Positions 60,685-64,000 of a stretch of 64,000 nt of DNA are shown one piece after another. The stretch is taken from assembly GCF_963677075.1 (NCBI RefSeq), contig NZ_OY781873.1, positions 806,001 through 870,000 on the forward strand, written 5' to 3'. Source of the DNA: an uncultured Sphaerochaeta sp. Lineage in GTDB: Bacteria > Spirochaetota > Spirochaetia > Sphaerochaetales > Sphaerochaetaceae. Both the position numbers and the translations under genes were made by a program. Within the stretch, counting starts at the first letter, position 1. Every line of letters begins with the position of its first letter. The notes under the pieces were generated by a model. That model had not been told where the DNA came from and did not search any database. It saw only the letters and a program-made list of their open reading frames with translations.

Positions 60685-62310
60685 GTGACAAAAGCATTAA
60701 ACATAGATATAATTGTATCTATGATAGATGCCAATGCAAAACCGATGAAAATCATCCGTGTCACCAACAAAAAGAACGGTGTCACCTACCTCTACGAGGA
60801 CCAGGCCTTCTGGAACAGCGAGAAGAAGCGCGGCGAGCACAAGCGCAAGTGTATCGGCCGCCTCGGGCCGGATGGAAGAGAGATATACAACGAGTACTAT
60901 CAGGCAAGAAAGCAAGCCGTCAAGGCCGAGAATCCGCTTGTCTCGAAAACCACCCTGATGGGACAGAACCTCATCCTAGACAAGGTGGTCAAGGACGTCG
61001 GCATCAAGGGGGTACTCAAGGAAGCATTCGGACCCTATGACGCCGATGCCATCCTCCAGCTTGCAAGGTACAGCGTCTGCGAGGGCAAGGCCCTCAGCAG
61101 AGCCGAGGACTGGCTGAATGACCGTGGGTTCAACGGCAGCGCACTGTGTTCACAGCGCATCAGCGAGTTGCTTGCCTCTTTATCCGACGACAGGCGCAAC
61201 ACCTTCTTCAAGCTTTGGATCAACAAGCAGGCGAAGAAAAAGGCACTGTTGTTCGATATAACCTCGATTTCGTCCTATGGGAAAAACAATACCTATGTGG
61301 AACGAGGGTACAACCGGGACCACGAGAACCTGAGACAGATCAATCTAGGACTGCTCAGTGCACACTCGTCGAACGTCCCTCTCTGGTATTCGGAGCTGCC
61401 CGGAAGCATGGCGGACTCCATCGTGCTTGCCCATGTGCTGGGCAGCCTGGAAAAGCTCGATGTGAAGGACATCAACCTGGTGGGGGACCGGGGGTTCTAC
61501 AGCGAGGCGAACCTCAGGAACATAGCAGGGAAGGGGCAAAAGTTCACCATCCCCGTACCCTCCAGCCTCAAGTGGCAGAAAGAATTGATCGACAAGGTCA
61601 GGGACTCAATCCGGAGACCCGCCAACATCATCCGCAATCCCGAGGACGACAAGTCCTACATCTATGGCCTCACCGACTACAAGACCGAGTCCTACGGCAG
61701 GACCTGGAGGCATGTCTACTTCGACCCCGTCAGGAAGGAGCAGGACATCGCATCGCTGATGCTCAAGCTGAGAAAGTGTGAGGAGGAGCTTGCAAGCGGG
61801 GATACCTTCGAGAAGCACAAGAACCTGTACGACACCTACTTCACTGTCAAGGAGACCCCCAAGAGGGGAAGGAAAGTCAGCCTGAACGAACAGGCCGTCA
61901 ATGCCTACATCAACGGCTACAGCGGGTTCTGGATCATCCTCACCAATGCGGAGAAAGATGCATCGAAGGCCCTGGGACACTACAACCGCAGGTGCGACAT
62001 CGAGTTCCACTTCGACGACATGAAGAACCTGTTGGACTGCAACAGGCTCAATGTCCATGGTGAGAAAACCATGAAAGGGAGGCTGTTCGTCAACTTCATC
62101 ACCCTCATCCTGCTCAATGAGCTGAGAGGCAAGGTCTCGGCCATCAAGCCCAGGGACAGGAAGTACTGGGACCTGAAGGACATGTTGAACAAGGTGGCAA
62201 CCTATTCCAGAATCCACTTCACCGGCACCTACAAGGACCTGTGGACGGTGCCGACCAAGGCACAGAGGCTGGTCTTCGACCTCCTGAAGATAAATGTGAA
62301 CTCTGCATAA
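60685..62310 (+). CDS. IS1634-like (IS4 superfamily) DDE transposase
   Basis: A protein of up to 541 residues (GTG at 60685; ATGs at 60721 and 60745 are also possible). The catalytic DDE triad appears as LLFDITSIS (near 192), LVGDRGFYS (near 268) and CDIEFHFDDMKN (near 445). The N-terminal 100 residues resemble the DNA-binding part of IS1634-like transposases. G+C and codon use differ from nearby genes, as expected of an acquired element. Terminal repeats were not found. The gene looks intact. Confidence 0.85.
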   Translation: MTKALNIDIIVSMIDANAKPMKIIRVTNKKNGVTYLYEDQAFWNSEKKRGEHKRKCIGRLGPDGREIYNEYYQARKQAVKAENPLVSKTTLMGQNLILDKVVKDVGIKGVLKEAFGPYDADAILQLARYSVCEGKALSRAEDWLNDRGFNGSALCSQRISELLASLSDDRRNTFFKLWINKQAKKKALLFDITSISSYGKNNTYVERGYNRDHENLRQINLGLLSAHSSNVPLWYSELPGSMADSIVLAHVLGSLEKLDVKDINLVGDRGFYSEANLRNIAGKGQKFTIPVPSSLKWQKELIDKVRDSIRRPANIIRNPEDDKSYIYGLTDYKTESYGRTWRHVYFDPVRKEQDIASLMLKLRKCEEELASGDTFEKHKNLYDTYFTVKETPKRGRKVSLNEQAVNAYINGYSGFWIILTNAEKDASKALGHYNRRCDIEFHFDDMKNLLDCNRLNVHGEKTMKGRLFVNFITLILLNELRGKVSAIKPRDRKYWDLKDMLNKVATYSRIHFTGTYKDLWTVPTKAQRLVFDLLKINVNSA

Positions 62311-62335
62311 AAGTTACACTCAAGCGTCTTGGCGG

Positions 62336-62557
62336 TCAGTTTCGACCAGCATCGAGGAAGTTCATGATCTCCTGGAAACTCTTGCCGCTCCTGATGAACG
62401 CTTCCATTATCTGACGGGCCTGATGCTCCTTCTTCTGCACCATGAGGTTCTCCAGATTGTCAGCTACGGCATCGTATTTCGCTTTCGCCTTCACCAGGTC
62501 TTCCTGGGCCTTGGCGATCTGTGCCTCAATTGAATCAATACTCTTCGTTCTCGCCAT
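62336..62557 (-). CDS. Small coiled-coil protein overlapping the end of a transposase gene
   Basis: A 73-residue, strongly helical protein (heptad-like stretch SIEAQIAKAQEDLVKAKAKY) ending in SFQEIMNFLDAGRN. It resembles short DUF4315-like coiled-coil proteins, a weak match. The ATG at 62557 has AAGGAG 9 bp upstream; the gene overlaps the transposase stop by 23 bp in another frame. It may be an accessory protein of the element. Function unknown. Confidence 0.6.
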   Translation of the reverse strand: MARTKSIDSIEAQIAKAQEDLVKAKAKYDAVADNLENLMVQKKEHQARQIMEAFIRSGKSFQEIMNFLDAGRN

Positions 62558-63998
62558 CTTCATCATCTCCTTCATAATCGGGCAATCCCATCAGTGACCT
62601 GCCATCAGCAAGCAGCCTGCCGATCTCGGTTGCCTTGCGCCTTGCATAATTCTCATCCAGGCCGAAGGCACCCAGGATTGTTTTCTGCCTCTTGGTCACC
62701 GCATGATCCAGCCTGTAGGTCCCATTGTTCCTCCTGACCATCTCGATCTTCTCAAGTTCCCTGAGTGCCTCGGGAACCGTCATGTAGTTCGGTTTTGTCT
62801 CAAGCCTGAACAGCTCCTCCTTCAGGAGGGTGTAGATCCTGTTGCGTATGATGAGGGCCACGAACTCGATGAAGATCTTGGAAGAGAGTGCCTGCTGGGA
62901 CTGCACCCGCATGCTCCTGCCTCCCAGGAAGGTCTTGTCTGAGCTGAAGAGTTTCTCCGAGGCGTCCCTTCCCTTGTACAGGATGAGCGCCTGCTCGGCA
63001 CCCATCCTCTCGGAAGTGACAATGCAGAAGTAGCCGCACAGGGCCATTTCAGCCTCAATGACCGATGCCTTCTCTCTTGCGTAAAGAAACGTATCTTCCT
63101 TGCCGTAGTAGATGTCGAAATAATGCGTGATGTTCTTGCTGAAGGAGACCGCCCGGCCCTCGACACGCCTGAGAAGCTTCTTGTAGCCTTCGATCCTCTG
63201 TTCCAGCTTCTCCCGCTCGGCTGCCTGGCGCCCACTGTTGTAGTAGATGTGGAAATGGCGGTCCCTGGTGTCGTCCGCATACAACCGGGCCCTGACCGTG
63301 GTCCCGTAGACCCTGTAGGAGCGGATGGCACATTCACGGGAGGTCTCGAAGGTGTGGATCCTGCTGGTGACCAGGGCCGAGACGAGATCCTTCATGCCCT
63401 TGACCATGATGATGAAGCTGTAGCCGTTCTCATCCATGTAGCGGATGTTCTCCTTGCTGAAGTACCCCCTGTCCAGGATGAAGCCCATCCTCTTGTACCC
63501 GTATTCGATCACCTTGTCGACCAGGAAGCTGAACTGGGAGACATCATTGATTGAGCCCGGGTACTCCTCATAGAACAGGGGGACCTGGTTGGTCTTGTCG
63601 AAGGCAAGGGCGAGATTGAAGATGGGGAGCCCCTTGTCGTCCTTGGCCTTGCCGAACTCAACGATGTCGACATCCCCCACCTGGCAGTTCTTGTTGGTCG
63701 AGTCGTAGGAGATGTACAGGCGCTGTCTCCTGTCCCGCCTGGCATTCCAGCTGTCCAGGAAGCCAATGGTATGGTCCCTTGTGAGGGAACCCAGCAGCCT
63801 GGAGACCTTCGAGTCGCTGTAGATCCTCATGTTGTGTGAGAACAGGGGATGGGAGAAGGCAAAGTCCGGATAGTATTGCGCTGCATTGTCCTCATTGATG
63901 ATGGAGAAACAGGCGAGGTCGAGCAGCAGGCCGCCATCCTTGCCGAGATGTCTCTCGAGCATGTGGGTGAGCCCATACTCCCGGGCCACCTTGTCAAT
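62535..63998 (-). CDS. IS1634/IS4-like DDE transposase, N-terminus cut by window edge
   Basis: About 488 residues are visible and the frame is open at the right edge. The DDE residues lie in YISYDSTNKN, GFILDRGYFSKEN and YKGRDASEKLF. It is only distantly related to the transposase at 60685, so this is a second kind of element, convergent with the first. It has a small coiled-coil gene overlapping its end. The G+C-rich codon use matches the other transposase. Confidence 0.85.
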   Translation of the reverse strand: MDKVAREYGLTHMLERHLGKDGGLLLDLACFSIINEDNAAQYYPDFAFSHPLFSHNMRIYSDSKVSRLLGSLTRDHTIGFLDSWNARRDRRQRLYISYDSTNKNCQVGDVDIVEFGKAKDDKGLPIFNLALAFDKTNQVPLFYEEYPGSINDVSQFSFLVDKVIEYGYKRMGFILDRGYFSKENIRYMDENGYSFIIMVKGMKDLVSALVTSRIHTFETSRECAIRSYRVYGTTVRARLYADDTRDRHFHIYYNSGRQAAEREKLEQRIEGYKKLLRRVEGRAVSFSKNITHYFDIYYGKEDTFLYAREKASVIEAEMALCGYFCIVTSERMGAEQALILYKGRDASEKLFSSDKTFLGGRSMRVQSQQALSSKIFIEFVALIIRNRIYTLLKEELFRLETKPNYMTVPEALRELEKIEMVRRNNGTYRLDHAVTKRQKTILGAFGLDENYARRKATEIGRLLADGRSLMGLPDYEGDDEDGENEEY

Positions 63999-64000
63999 GA

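Noticed and set aside
1..64000. CRISPR arrays, tRNA and rRNA genes, integrase/att sites, replication origin
   Set aside because: Looked for on both strands; no regularly spaced repeats, cloverleaf-like sequences, integrase genes or DnaA-box clusters were recognised by eye.

Overview
The window looks like chromosome from an anaerobic, sugar-fermenting spirochaete, most likely Sphaerochaeta or a close relative. This is inferred from gene content and style, because no rRNA, tRNA or other marker gene is present. The clues are exported binding proteins whose signal peptides end in LFAAG-like or LFAEG-like sequences, a high density of TTT, TRAP and ABC solute systems, a large KamA-family radical SAM protein, a CHASE3/PAS/GGDEF/HD-GYP protein, and moderate G+C with several G+C-rich patches. 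No CRISPR array, replication origin or prophage was seen.

Layout. 1-12.8 kb: the tail of an MFS transporter, a c-di-GMP protein, a peroxiredoxin, a cupin/NapH-like pair divergent from a Crp/Fnr regulator, a secreted repeat protein, a GNAT/DUF2156 pair, a KamA-like protein, a FUSC-like membrane protein and a 2-hydroxyacid dehydrogenase. 13-23.4 kb: an aldarate (glucarate/galactarate) catabolic island with garR, a DapA-family aldolase, an IclR regulator, gudD, an AEC permease, the TTT transporter tctCBA and garD. 23.4-27.7 kb: a DUF4143 ATPase cassette between short direct repeats, then an MFS protein with a HEAT-like tail. 27.9-37.4 kb: a GntR-controlled TTT operon carrying an HpcH/HpaI aldolase, a transaldolase-like protein, a PGDH-like dehydrogenase, an RraA-like protein and a second, nearly identical garR-dapA pair. 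37.6-45.8 kb (minus strand): a third TTT operon with a long single-chain transketolase-like enzyme and another HpcH/HpaI aldolase, then a GntR regulator and a TIM-barrel isomerase. 45.9-53.5 kb: an ABC sugar-import operon that also encodes a phosphodiester-glycosidase-like protein and a GT-A-like protein, divergent from an XRE-SorC regulator. 53.6-59.5 kb: a TRAP operon beside a YesN/LytS-type two-component system. 59.6-64 kb: a RelBE-like toxin-antitoxin pair and two convergent DDE transposases, the second cut by the window edge.

How it works together. The window is mainly a run of sugar-acid uptake and breakdown modules. In the best understood one, glucarate (GudD) and galactarate (GarD) both give 5-dehydro-4-deoxyglucarate. 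The DapA-family enzyme probably splits this to pyruvate and tartronate semialdehyde, and GarR reduces the latter to glycerate. A 1,809-bp near-identical direct repeat (garR-dapA) at 13.06 and 35.62 kb brackets 20.7 kb of this catabolic region.

The sequence also supports several regulatory features: an intergenic hairpin directly after the binding-protein gene in all five transporter operons; operator-like palindromes shared by the promoters next to each GntR regulator; two genes whose promoters place the start of transcription on the ATG, so probably leaderless; and a response regulator whose reading frame has no ATG, GTG or TTG that would give a complete receiver domain, suggesting an AUU or AUC start.
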